Assembly: GCA_018401995.1 (NCBI GenBank)
Contig: JAGYJR010000002.1
Location: 140,248-204,247 of the forward strand
DNA length: 64,000 bases
Reading direction: 5' to 3'
DNA from: Flavobacterium sp.
Lineage (GTDB): Bacteria; Bacteroidota; Bacteroidia; Flavobacteriales; Flavobacteriaceae
How positions within the stretch are numbered: position 1 is the first letter of the stretch; each line of letters opens with the position of its first letter. Shown here one piece after another: positions 9,867 through 17,878 of this stretch. The notes under the pieces are model-generated. The model had not been told where the DNA came from, ran no database searches, and was given only the letters and a program-made list of their open reading frames with translations. The position numbers and the translations under genes were made by a program.

Positions 9867-11984
9867 ATGAGAAATTATATAGTTGTTCTTTCGTTAGTTT
9901 TAGGAATTAATTGGGCTACTGCTCAAGTACAATCTACGGAACAAATGCCGCAATTTCCGGAATGTGAAAACGAAGTGAGAGAAAATCAAGAGGCTTGTTT
10001 TTACAATACCATTCAAACTTTTTTCTTCCAAAATTTTAAAGTGCCGCAAGAAATTGTAAGTAGTAATTACAAAGGAAACATTTATGCCATTTTTGAAGTG
10101 GATACCATTGGGAAAATTAAAACACTTTACATCGATGCGGTTTCATCCTCGTTAAAAGAAGAAACGCAAAGAGTTTTTGATGCCTTACCAAAGATAAAAC
10201 CTGCAACGTATTCAGGAAGACCAACATTTGCCAAATATACCATCAAAATAGGTATTCCATTGGAAGAACCTTTGCTTTTTGGAACGAATTCGAATGTAAT
10301 TGTACAAGATAAAACCAATTCCGTTTTAATTGATAATAAAAAGGAATTAACCGAATTTGAAGACGTAGCTAAAAACTACAAAACTTTCGAAAATCCGCAA
10401 TACAAGAGTGAATTGAATGTGGCTTTTACGCATTTGAATTATGCCAATTTCGATGCCTTGTTGAATCAGGTTGGGAGTAACAATCACACCGCTACTAAAC
10501 CGTATTCGTATGCTGAAGTAGCCAAATATTACGATTTTGAAGCGGTGAACCAACAATTAATGAAGCAAAAAGACGGTTGGTGGGGACGAAAAATCTTCAA
10601 TGAAAACCTGATTGCGATTCAAGGTGAAAAATATTGGTTTACTATGAATCCTATTTTTGATTTTCGTGGTGGAAAAGATTTAGATAGTGAAATATCAAAC
10701 ACATTTGTCAATACTCGAGGAGTTCAAATACAAGGTGCTTTGGGAGAACAGCTGACTTTTACAACGTCCATTTACGAAAGTCAAGGAAGATTTGCGGATT
10801 ATTACAACGCGTATTCCGAAACTTTAGCGCCTTCAGGTGGAAATCCTGCAATTATTCCCGGAATTGGTATTGCCAAACGATTTAAAGATGATGCTTATGA
10901 TTTTCCAATGGCGGAAGCCAACTTGAAATACAAACCCAATGAATTCATAGATTTACAATTGGGCTACGGTAGAAATTTCATTGGTGACGGTTATCGTTCG
11001 TTATTGCAAAGCGATGCTACGAGTCCGTATCCGTTTTTTAAAATTAATACGTCGTTTTGGAAAATCAAGTATACCAATACGTATATGTGGTTAAAAGACG
11101 TGCGACCAGATGTAACGATAGATGGAACTTACGCTTCAAAATACATGGCAAGTCATTATTTGAGTTACAATGTTTCGAAGCGATTGAACATTGGTTTGTT
11201 TGAAAGCGTCGTTTGGTCTAATACCAATGAAAGAGGTTTTGATGTGAATTTTGTGAATCCCATTATTTTTTATCGTGCGGTGGAATTTTCGTCTTCTTCA
11301 AGAGCGGGAAATGCCGTTTTGGGAGCTACTGCCAAATATAAATGGAACAACCAAATCAATTTTTATAGCCAATTTTTGTTAGATGAATTCGCGATTGGTG
11401 ATGTTAGAGAACAAAATCAAAGTTGGAGAAATAAATTTGGTTACCAAATAGGAGCGAAGTATTATGATGCCTTTAAAATTAAAAATTTAACCTTACAAGT
11501 GGAATACAACCAAGTGCGACCTTATGTGTATTCGCACAGCAATCCGTTGACGAATTATGCGCATAATAATATTAGTATGGGACACCAATGGGGTGCGAAT
11601 TTCAGAGAATTAGTGGGAATTGCCCGTTACCAAAAAGGAAGATATTACGGTGAAGCGAGATTGATTTACGGCCAAAGAGGATTTGATTTCAATGACGGAA
11701 CAGATAACTTCAATTATGGAGGCAACATCTATTTAGACTACGATGAAAACCGTCCGTTTGATACTGGAGTAGGAATTGCACAAGGGAACAAAACCAATGT
11801 GATGATTGCGGATTTGCAATTGGGTTATTTAGTGAATCCAGTAACCAATATGCGTTTGTTTGGTAATTTCATGTACCGAAATTTTGATCCAACAGCTCAA
11901 ACCGCATCTACAGTACAATCGACTACTACTTGGATTTCTATTGGATTAAGAAGTGATTTGTTTAACTGGTATTTTGATTATTAG
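9867..11984 (+). CDS. remB: RemB-like gliding motility-associated outer-membrane protein
   Basis: A 705-aa protein with a signal peptide (residues 1-20, ending ATAQ), a TonB-C-terminal-like domain (about 24-135; MPQFPECENEV...ACF, then FEVDTIGKI), a linker, and a long beta-barrel-like region from about residue 190 to the end, with many aromatic alternating strands and a C-terminal WYFDY. This architecture matches the protein called RemB in flavobacterial annotation, linked by mutant phenotype to gliding and colony spreading; the molecular role is unclear. An upstream in-frame start at 9828 lies inside deoC; ATG 9867 gives a clean signal peptide. The last 13 codons are repeated twice downstream. 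Assignment as RemB is by recognition and could be only family-level. Confidence 0.68.
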   Translation: MRNYIVVLSLVLGINWATAQVQSTEQMPQFPECENEVRENQEACFYNTIQTFFFQNFKVPQEIVSSNYKGNIYAIFEVDTIGKIKTLYIDAVSSSLKEETQRVFDALPKIKPATYSGRPTFAKYTIKIGIPLEEPLLFGTNSNVIVQDKTNSVLIDNKKELTEFEDVAKNYKTFENPQYKSELNVAFTHLNYANFDALLNQVGSNNHTATKPYSYAEVAKYYDFEAVNQQLMKQKDGWWGRKIFNENLIAIQGEKYWFTMNPIFDFRGGKDLDSEISNTFVNTRGVQIQGALGEQLTFTTSIYESQGRFADYYNAYSETLAPSGGNPAIIPGIGIAKRFKDDAYDFPMAEANLKYKPNEFIDLQLGYGRNFIGDGYRSLLQSDATSPYPFFKINTSFWKIKYTNTYMWLKDVRPDVTIDGTYASKYMASHYLSYNVSKRLNIGLFESVVWSNTNERGFDVNFVNPIIFYRAVEFSSSSRAGNAVLGATAKYKWNNQINFYSQFLLDEFAIGDVREQNQSWRNKFGYQIGAKYYDAFKIKNLTLQVEYNQVRPYVYSHSNPLTNYAHNNISMGHQWGANFRELVGIARYQKGRYYGEARLIYGQRGFDFNDGTDNFNYGGNIYLDYDENRPFDTGVGIAQGNKTNVMIADLQLGYLVNPVTNMRLFGNFMYRNFDPTAQTASTVQSTTTWISIGLRSDLFNWYFDY

Positions 11985-11999
11985 TAGAATTTGGTAGTT
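11945..11999 (+). repeat. remB-tail repeat, copy 1
   Basis: The last codons of remB plus 15 bases beyond its stop. Nearly the same 55 bp recurs at 12440 (offset 495) and, partly, at 12938 (offset 988). Confidence 0.9.
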
Positions 12000-12027
12000 A
12001 ATAAAAATAGGGCTTTCATTGTCTAGC

Positions 12028-12378
12028 ATGTATTCATTCTTATTTAAAAAAATTTATAGCTATTTAGTATCAAAAAAAACTGACACACCAATATGGCATG
12101 CCGCAAGCTTGGTTGGTGTTTCAATGTTGGTGCATTTTTTTATTTTATTCAAATTATTTATCAATAATTTTCGGTATTCGCCTACTGAAAGTTATATGGG
12201 AAATAAATTGTTTTATATACCTTTTGCAGCATTATACATTTTCTTGATTTATACTTTTTTTAAAAGGAGAATTAAAAAAATTAAAATCGTTAAAGTTTCA
12301 ACTTTAAATTTTTTAGGATTAATTTTAGTATTTATAGTTGTACCTCTTTGTTTTTTGATGTTTTTGTCGAAAAAATGA
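12028..12378 (+). CDS. Small membrane protein, duplicated (copy A)
   Basis: I do not recognise this 116-aa protein. It has a conserved amphipathic start (MYSFLFKKIYSYLVSKKT), a TPIWHA motif, and three predicted membrane segments (about residues 25-44, 60-77 and 95-112) with a basic KRRIKKIKI loop between the second and third. A TTG nine bases upstream is an alternative start, but ATG 12028 is conserved in the downstream paralogue. It is the first of two tandem copies; each is preceded by a copy of the remB 3' end, so the unit duplicated was the remB tail plus this gene. Its function may relate to RemB, but nothing in the sequence shows this. Confidence 0.7.
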   Translation: MYSFLFKKIYSYLVSKKTDTPIWHAASLVGVSMLVHFFILFKLFINNFRYSPTESYMGNKLFYIPFAALYIFLIYTFFKRRIKKIKIVKVSTLNFLGLILVFIVVPLCFLMFLSKK

Positions 12379-12439
12379 TTTTTAATTATTGACTTTGTCT
12401 TTAGAGGAATTCAAAAATGATAGAGTCAAAAAAAAATGT

Positions 12440-12494
12440 ATTAAGAAGTGATTTGTTTAATTGGCATTTTGATTATTAATAGAATTTGGTAGTT
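12440..12494 (+). repeat. remB-tail repeat, copy 2
   Basis: Near-copy of 11945-11999 with about four substitutions over 55 bp. It still reads LRSDLFNWHFDY and stop in one frame, but has no upstream coding sequence. Confidence 0.9.
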
Positions 12495-12520
12495 TAAAAA
12501 TATGATTTTGATTGACTAAC

Positions 12521-12892
12521 ATGTATTCATTCTTATTTAAAGGTTTCTATAGTTATTTAGTGTCAAAAAAAACTGATACACCAATATGGCATGCTTCTAG
12601 TTTAGTCGGTTTTTCAATGCTAATGCATTTGTTTTTAGCTTTAAAAATATTTGACGTAAAATTATATCATTTATCAAAGGGAAGTATTACAGAAAACAAA
12701 CTGTTTTACATGCCTTTTGCAGCATTATTCATTTTCTTGATTTATATTTTTTTCAAGAGGAGAATTAAAAAAATTAAAATCATTAAAGTTTCAACTTTTT
12801 ATTTTTTAGGTTTAATTTTAGTGTTTATAGTTATTCCTTTATTTTTTTCAATTCTTTTTCAGAAAAAATATTTTTCATTATTTGCTTTTTAA
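12521..12892 (+). CDS. Small membrane protein, duplicated (copy B)
   Basis: A 123-aa paralogue of the preceding gene, sharing MYSFLF, SYLVSKKTDTPIWHA, the KLFYMPFAAL segment, FFKRRIKKIKI and the last hydrophobic helix. The region between helices one and two has diverged and the C-terminus is longer and more aromatic. Three membrane segments, no signal peptide cleavage site. Conservation of both reading frames despite nucleotide divergence suggests that both copies are still under selection. Function unknown. Confidence 0.7.
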   Translation: MYSFLFKGFYSYLVSKKTDTPIWHASSLVGFSMLMHLFLALKIFDVKLYHLSKGSITENKLFYMPFAALFIFLIYIFFKRRIKKIKIIKVSTFYFLGLILVFIVIPLFFSILFQKKYFSLFAF

Positions 12893-12937
12893 TAGTTAAT
12901 TCTTAAATATCCTAATCAGGAAAAGATTTTGAATTGT

Positions 12938-12964
12938 GAAGTGATTTATTTAATTAGTATTTAA
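12938..12964 (+). repeat. remB-tail repeat, copy 3 (degenerate)
   Basis: GAAGTGATTTATTTAATTAG and following bases align to the core of the other two copies (first copy from 11950), giving a periodicity of about 493-495 bp. It is shorter and more diverged, and no third small membrane gene follows. Confidence 0.65.
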
Positions 12965-12999
12965 CAAAAATTGAGGTCTTAAATCAAAAATCTTCTTTG

Positions 13000-13007
13000 T
13001 ATCTTTG
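13000..13007 (+). promoter_or_regulatory. -7 box upstream of ctaB
   Basis: TATCTTTG, an exact TAnnTTTG match, 47 nt before the chosen ATG. It argues against an upstream alternative start at 12997. The nearest TTG (12971) is 26 nt away, longer than usual. Confidence 0.45.
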
Positions 13008-13053
13008 CGCTCAATTAAACGAAACAAACAGTTTGGATTCCTCAAGTCAAATA

Positions 13054-13935
13054 ATGGAAAAGCCTTCATTGATTACTAGTTTTCTTGCTATAACCAAAGC
13101 GAGATTGGCTATTAGTGTTGTTTTTTCAACGCTTGCAGGGTATTTGTTAGGCGTTGACACTTGGAATGCGAATAGTTTTCTAATGTTGCTTTTTTTAGCT
13201 ATTGGTGGTTATTGCATGGTGGGAGCTTCAAACGTATTCAATCAAGTAATTGAAAAGGATTTAGATGCTTTGATGGACAGAACTAAAAACCGTCCGTTAC
13301 CTGCTGGATTGATTTCGAAGCAAAATGCATTACTTCTTGGTTTTGTTTTAACTGCTGTTGGTTTAGCAATCCTTTTTGCTGTAAATCCTAAAACGGCCAT
13401 GTTTGGCGCTATTTCCATTTTTTTATATGTAAGTGTTTACACGCCTTTGAAAACTGTAACGCCACTTTCGGTGTTTGTTGGTGCTTTTCCGGGTGCTATT
13501 CCTTATATGTTGGGCTGGGTTGCTGCTACAGGTCATTTCGGAATTGAAGCGGGAACTTTGTTTATCATTCAGTTTTTTTGGCAGTTTCCTCATTTTTGGG
13601 CTATTGGTTGGTTTTTGTATGACGATTACAAAAAAGCAGGATTTTTCATGTTGCCAACGGGTCAGCGTGATAAAAAAACCGCATTACAAGTGATTTTATA
13701 TACGATTTGGATGATTTTAGCTTCTATTGTTCCTGTTTTTGGAATCACTGGGAAGTTGTTTTTAACCAAAGTTAGTGGAGCGATTGTGTTGTTACTTGGT
13801 TTTTGGATGTTGTTTTATGCGGTGAAACTCTACAAAGAAATGGATGCCAAAGCCGCAAGAAAATTAATGATTGTTAGTGTTTCTTATATATCATTAGTGC
13901 AAATTATATTTGTTTTAGATAAATTTATTCGATAG
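13054..13935 (+). CDS. ctaB: Protoheme IX farnesyltransferase (heme O synthase)
   Basis: A 293-aa UbiA-superfamily integral membrane prenyltransferase that converts heme B to heme O for heme-copper oxidases. The prenyl-binding motif NQVIEKDLDALMDR (residues 63-76) followed by TKNRPLPAG is intact, as is the second Asp-rich loop near YDDYKKAG. About nine membrane helices are predicted. ATG 13054 gives the usual N-terminus (ITSFLAITKARLAISVV); a further upstream start would overlap the -7 box. It is the first gene of a tightly spaced respiratory set: the next gene begins three bases after the stop. Confidence 0.94.
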   Translation: MEKPSLITSFLAITKARLAISVVFSTLAGYLLGVDTWNANSFLMLLFLAIGGYCMVGASNVFNQVIEKDLDALMDRTKNRPLPAGLISKQNALLLGFVLTAVGLAILFAVNPKTAMFGAISIFLYVSVYTPLKTVTPLSVFVGAFPGAIPYMLGWVAATGHFGIEAGTLFIIQFFWQFPHFWAIGWFLYDDYKKAGFFMLPTGQRDKKTALQVILYTIWMILASIVPVFGITGKLFLTKVSGAIVLLLGFWMLFYAVKLYKEMDAKAARKLMIVSVSYISLVQIIFVLDKFIR

Positions 13936-13937
13936 TT

Positions 13938-14525
13938 ATGGAACCAAAAATGTCTTTGGAAGAACATCAAAGTAGAAAGGGAAAAACCTATAAATTGTTG
14001 CTGATTTTTGCAATGATTAGTATTTTGATGATTTTCGCCGGATTAACGAGTGCTTATGTGGTGAGTAAATCAAGACCGGACTGGTTATCGGATTTTGTTT
14101 TGCCAAGTGCTTTTGTAATTAGCACGGTTGTTATTCTTGCTAGTAGTATTACCTTTTATTTGGCTTACAAGTCGATGAGAAATGACGATAGAAACAAAAC
14201 AACGCTTTTTTTATGGGCAACACTATTGCTTGGTTTTGCTTTTGTTTTCTTCCAATTTAAAGGTTTTGGTCAAGTAATTGAAAATGGTTATTTTTTTACT
14301 GGAAGTGAAAGTAGTATTACCACCTCTTTTTTGTATATTGTGGTGATTGTGCATTTGCTACACCTTTTAGGAGGCTTTTTATCGCTTTTTGTTGTAATTT
14401 ATAATCATTATAAACAAAAATACAATCCTACTCAAACCCTTGGTATTGAACTAAGTGCGATGTATTGGCACTTTATGGATTTTATTTGGTTATATTTGTT
14501 TTTGTTTTTCTATTTTTACAAATAG
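13938..14525 (+). CDS. Heme-copper oxidase subunit III family protein (short form)
   Basis: A 195-aa protein with five predicted membrane helices and subunit III features: an early FAGLTSAYVVSKSRPDW segment, HLLHLLGG near residue 140, and a C-terminal YWHFMDFIWLYLFLFFY signature. Subunit III stabilises the catalytic subunit of cytochrome c oxidase. It lacks the first two helices of the classic seven-helix form, as is common in bacterial types. It lies between ctaB and a second, longer subunit III gene. Subunits I and II are not in the window. Confidence 0.87.
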   Translation: MEPKMSLEEHQSRKGKTYKLLLIFAMISILMIFAGLTSAYVVSKSRPDWLSDFVLPSAFVISTVVILASSITFYLAYKSMRNDDRNKTTLFLWATLLLGFAFVFFQFKGFGQVIENGYFFTGSESSITTSFLYIVVIVHLLHLLGGFLSLFVVIYNHYKQKYNPTQTLGIELSAMYWHFMDFIWLYLFLFFYFYK

Positions 14526-14570
14526 AAAAAAAGTAATAAATTTGGGAACTTTTTAACAATTTAAATTTAT

Positions 14571-15536
14571 ATGGGAGCGACAGTTATTTCACATGAAGAC
14601 GCTTTAGACGGAGGACCAGGACCATTAGGAGCAACCTATGGTAAAATGATGATGTGGTTTTTTATCCTATCAGATGCCTTAACATTCTCTGGATTCCTTG
14701 CAGCATACGGTTTTTCAAGATTTAAATTTATTGAAACTTGGCCAATTGCCGATGAGGTTTTTAATCACTTTCCATTTATGCACGGTGTTGATGCACCTAT
14801 GTATTATGTGGCATTGATGACCTTTATTCTTATCTTTTCTTCGGTAACTATGGTTTTAGCTGTTGATGCTGGTCATCATATGAAAAAGGCTAAAGTTGCA
14901 TTTTACATGTTCTTAACGATTATTGGTGGTTTTATTTTCTTAGGCTCTCAGGCTTGGGAATGGAAAAACTTCATCAAAGGAGAGTTTGGAGCAGTAGAAA
15001 CAAGAGGAGGTTCAATTTTACAATTCGTAAACGCTTCAGGAGAACGTGTTGCTTTAGCTGATTTTGCAAAAGTATTACCAGAAGAAAGAGTACAACATAC
15101 AAGAGATAAAGGTGTTTGGTTTTCAGGAGAATCTGCTTTGCCATCGTATTCGGTTGCTGAAGTAGTGGAAGGTTTCAAAGCAAATCCTGATATCTTAGTT
15201 CGTACTGAATTCATCAAAGACAAACAAAAAGTTGTTCTTACAAGAGAAGAATCTTTAAAGCGTTTAGAAGATGTTGTTTACGTAGTGGAAGGTGCAAACA
15301 TGTACAGAAACGAATACGGAAGCAAATTATTCGCTAATTTCTTTTTCTTCATTACTGGTTTCCACGGTTTCCACGTATTCTCCGGAGTTTTAATCAATAT
15401 CATTATTTTCTTTAATGTATTGTTAGGAACTTACGAGAAGAGAAAAAGTTACGAAATGGTTGAAAAAGTTGGATTGTATTGGCACTTTGTAGATTTAGTT
15501 TGGGTATTCGTATTCACATTCTTCTACTTAGTATAA
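14571..15536 (+). CDS. Cytochrome c oxidase subunit III (long form with soluble insertion)
   Basis: A 321-aa subunit III protein. Helices resemble the short form (SDALTFSGFLAAYGFSRF near residues 30-47; FHGFHVFSGV and YWHFVDLVWVFVFTFFY at the end), but a hydrophilic stretch of about 110 residues (roughly 135-248) is inserted between the third and fourth helices. Such insertions are seen in Bacteroidota oxidases; the function is not known to me. The last helices carry the histidines usual for the family. It follows the short subunit III by 45 bp and is followed 19 bp later by subunit IV, so the genes are probably one operon. Confidence 0.88.
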   Translation: MGATVISHEDALDGGPGPLGATYGKMMMWFFILSDALTFSGFLAAYGFSRFKFIETWPIADEVFNHFPFMHGVDAPMYYVALMTFILIFSSVTMVLAVDAGHHMKKAKVAFYMFLTIIGGFIFLGSQAWEWKNFIKGEFGAVETRGGSILQFVNASGERVALADFAKVLPEERVQHTRDKGVWFSGESALPSYSVAEVVEGFKANPDILVRTEFIKDKQKVVLTREESLKRLEDVVYVVEGANMYRNEYGSKLFANFFFFITGFHGFHVFSGVLINIIIFFNVLLGTYEKRKSYEMVEKVGLYWHFVDLVWVFVFTFFYLV

Positions 15537-15555
15537 TTTTTAAGATATAAGCATT

Positions 15556-15906
15556 ATGGCACACGCACACGAATCAAATACAAAAAGAATATGGTATGTT
15601 TTCGGACTTTTGTCTATTATTACCATTGTTGAAGTTGCTTTTGGTATCTTTAAACCAGAATCATTACATTTAACTTCTTTCTTAGGAACAAGTCCGTTAA
15701 ACTGGATTTTCATTATCCTTACTATTGTTAAAGCATACTATATCATGTGGGCTTTTATGCACTTAGAAGGAGAAAAAGCTAGCTTAAGATGGTCTGTTGT
15801 TGGTCCTTTAGTGTTTTTAATTTTGTATTTATGTTTTATCGTTCTTGTTGAAGGTAATTATGTTTACGAAGTTTTCAATACTGGACATATGAAATGGATA
15901 TTTTAA
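15556..15906 (+). CDS. Cytochrome c oxidase subunit IV family protein
   Basis: A 116-aa protein with a His-rich start (MAHAHES) and three membrane helices (about 12-32, 48-66 and 79-101). The WAFMHLEGEKASLR segment after the second helix is typical of bacterial subunit IV (prokaryotic cytochrome C oxidase subunit IV family). It probably assists assembly or stability of the oxidase. A terminator follows, ending the ctaB-subunit III-subunit III-subunit IV unit. Confidence 0.88.
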   Translation: MAHAHESNTKRIWYVFGLLSIITIVEVAFGIFKPESLHLTSFLGTSPLNWIFIILTIVKAYYIMWAFMHLEGEKASLRWSVVGPLVFLILYLCFIVLVEGNYVYEVFNTGHMKWIF

Positions 15907-15926
15907 CATCTTATTATATAAATTTA

Positions 15927-15953
15927 ATCCCGATGCACATCGGGATTTTTTTT
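15927..15953 (+). terminator. Rho-independent terminator after oxidase subunit IV gene
   Basis: ATCCCGATGCACATCGGGAT forms a stem-loop followed by a run of T residues. Confidence 0.9.
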
Positions 15954-15960
15954 ATCTTTG
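15953..15960 (+). promoter_or_regulatory. -7 box upstream of the SCO gene pair
   Basis: TATCTTTG, an exact TAnnTTTG match, directly abutting the T-tract of the preceding terminator; about 50 nt of leader to the ATG at 16010. No clear -33 TTG. Confidence 0.45.
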
Positions 15961-16009
15961 TGTGGCTGAAATTTATGTCAATCATAAGTTGCTGTCTTAA
16001 CTATTTCTC

Positions 16010-16708
16010 ATGAAAAATAAATTAATACTCGGATTGCTTTTTGTTTTGCCAATTGCAACTTATCTCATTTTTGCATCTGCGAAACACAATTCTTTGTTTC
16101 TTCCAATATTGTTTGAGTACCAACAAGATTTGCCTCAAGATTGGCAAACAAGTTCAGGTGAATCGGTTCAATTGGAAAATAAAATCACTATTCTTGGTTT
16201 TACAGGATTTGATATTGCCAAAAACAAAGGAAATTTATTCAATCTCAATCAAAAAATATATAATAAGTACGCAGGATTTACTGATTTTCAAGTAGTAATG
16301 GTAGCGCCAAAAGGAACAGAAACTGATATTGCTGCTATTTTTGAGAAGTTTAAAACCGTTTCAGAGGATTTAAGTGGTTGGAAAGTTGTTTTTGCTGATC
16401 CAGAAGAAATCAAAACGTATTTTGAAACCTTACAGTTAATTGGAAATTTAGGTGAAGATTACGGAACACCATCGGTTGTAATTATAGATAAGAATATCAA
16501 TTTACGAGGAAGAAAAGGTAAAAATAAAGCAGGAGAGGAAGAATATAAAGATTCGTATAATACCATATCAGCAGCCGAATTACATAATGATATGACAGAC
16601 GATGTAAAAATTTTATTGCGCGAATACCGTTTGGCTTTGAAAAAAAATGAGGCAAGAAAAGATGATTTTCGCGATAAGATTAAAGAAAATATAGAAAAGA
16701 ATAAATAA
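16010..16708 (+). CDS. Thioredoxin-fold-like membrane-anchored protein without CxxxC
   Basis: A 232-aa protein with an N-terminal membrane anchor (about residues 5-23) and a periplasmic domain. The pattern (ITILGFTGFDI, FQVVMVAPKG, TPSVVIIDKNINLRGR) resembles the strand order of SCO/thioredoxin-like proteins, but there is no cysteine where the CxxxC redox motif should be. The C-terminal 40 residues are highly charged and probably helical. It ends one base before the SCO gene, with which it shares an N-terminal MKNK anchor, so a role beside SCO in oxidase maturation is plausible but inferred from context only. Confidence 0.6.
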   Translation: MKNKLILGLLFVLPIATYLIFASAKHNSLFLPILFEYQQDLPQDWQTSSGESVQLENKITILGFTGFDIAKNKGNLFNLNQKIYNKYAGFTDFQVVMVAPKGTETDIAAIFEKFKTVSEDLSGWKVVFADPEEIKTYFETLQLIGNLGEDYGTPSVVIIDKNINLRGRKGKNKAGEEEYKDSYNTISAAELHNDMTDDVKILLREYRLALKKNEARKDDFRDKIKENIEKNK

Positions 16709-16709
16709 C

Positions 16710-17339
16710 ATGAAGAATAAATCATTTATCGGAATTTCATTTATTATTTTAGTTTTTGGAATTTGGACTGTAAAAGAAATAAGAGCCCGTTATTTTAATA
16801 AAGTGGATTTAATGGAAATCGGTTCAGCACCAAGTTTTTCATTAACGAATCAAGATGGGAAAACTATTTCTAACGAAGATTTAAAAGGAAAAGTTCATGT
16901 GGTGGAATTCTTTTTTTCAACTTGTCCAACGATTTGTCCAATTATGAATCAAAATATGTTGAAAATTGAAAAGGAATTTTTGAGCCATGATGATTTTGGA
17001 ATTGTTTCAATTACGATTAATCCTAGTTATGATACATCGGAAGTTTTGAAAAAACATGCCGAACATTTGGGCGTTCAACATAAAAATTGGCACTTCTTGA
17101 CTGGTGAACAAACATATATTTATGAAATTGCCAATAAAGGATTCAATTTGTATGCGGCTGAAAACAATAAAGCCAAAGGCGGTTTCGAACATTCAGGATT
17201 TTTTGCTCTAATTGACAAAAATGGAAATATTCGTTGTAGAAAAGATGATTTTGGTAACCCAATTTTATATTACGACGGATTAGAAGAAGCTGGAGTAAAC
17301 GCAATTAAAGAAGATATTAAACTTTTATTGAAAGAATAA
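16710..17339 (+). CDS. SCO family copper chaperone protein
   Basis: A 209-aa membrane-anchored thioredoxin-fold protein (helix at about residues 6-21). The copper-binding CxxxC motif is intact (TCPTICP, Cys72 and Cys76) and the distal histidine lies in FEHSGFFALID (His161). SCO proteins deliver copper to, or reduce, the CuA site of cytochrome c oxidase subunit II. Length and motif spacing are normal. It is embedded between the Cys-less relative and the DUF420 gene, with gaps of one and two bases, consistent with a single oxidase-assembly operon. Confidence 0.93.
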   Translation: MKNKSFIGISFIILVFGIWTVKEIRARYFNKVDLMEIGSAPSFSLTNQDGKTISNEDLKGKVHVVEFFFSTCPTICPIMNQNMLKIEKEFLSHDDFGIVSITINPSYDTSEVLKKHAEHLGVQHKNWHFLTGEQTYIYEIANKGFNLYAAENNKAKGGFEHSGFFALIDKNGNIRCRKDDFGNPILYYDGLEEAGVNAIKEDIKLLLKE

Positions 17340-17341
17340 TT

Positions 17342-17878
17342 ATGGAAAACAATACTATTGAAACCAAATATAATAAACTAATCACTATTTTATCAGTGGT
17401 AATTCCGTTAGCTGTTGCAGCTTTGTTTGGAGTAAGTTTCAAAAAATTAGGGATAGATGTGGAGCCGTTTACGTTTTTACCTCCAATTTATGCTTCTATT
17501 AATGCATTAACAGCTGTTTTGTTAGTAGTTGCTGTAATTGCTGTTAAAAATGGAAATAGAAAATTACACGAAAATTTAATGAAATTGGCAATTGCTTGTT
17601 CGGTAGCTTTTTTGCTAATGTACGTGGCATATCATATGTCGTCTGAGTCAACAAAATATTTAGGGGAATACAAAATGGTTTATTATTTTATTTTAATTTC
17701 TCATATTTTGTTGTCTATTGCGATTATTCCTTTGGTATTAATTACTTACGTGAAAGCTTTAGCACAACGTTTCGATAAGCACAAGAAAATAGCAAAAATT
17801 ACATTTCCAATTTGGTTGTATGTTGCTGTAACTGGAGTTATTGTGTATTTAATGATTTCACCGTATTATGCGAACTAA
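17342..17878 (+). CDS. DUF420 domain-containing membrane protein
   Basis: A 178-aa protein with five predicted membrane helices (about 13-30, 47-66, 79-97, 112-133 and 153-172). Features of DUF420 are the conserved HENLMKLAIACS, YHMSS and HILLSIAIIPLVL segments, with histidines that could bind metal. DUF420 genes are commonly found next to SCO and cytochrome oxidase genes, as here, and are thought to act in oxidase biogenesis, though this is not proven. Its 3' end overlaps the next gene by 11 bp. Confidence 0.88.
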   Translation: MENNTIETKYNKLITILSVVIPLAVAALFGVSFKKLGIDVEPFTFLPPIYASINALTAVLLVVAVIAVKNGNRKLHENLMKLAIACSVAFLLMYVAYHMSSESTKYLGEYKMVYYFILISHILLSIAIIPLVLITYVKALAQRFDKHKKIAKITFPIWLYVAVTGVIVYLMISPYYAN

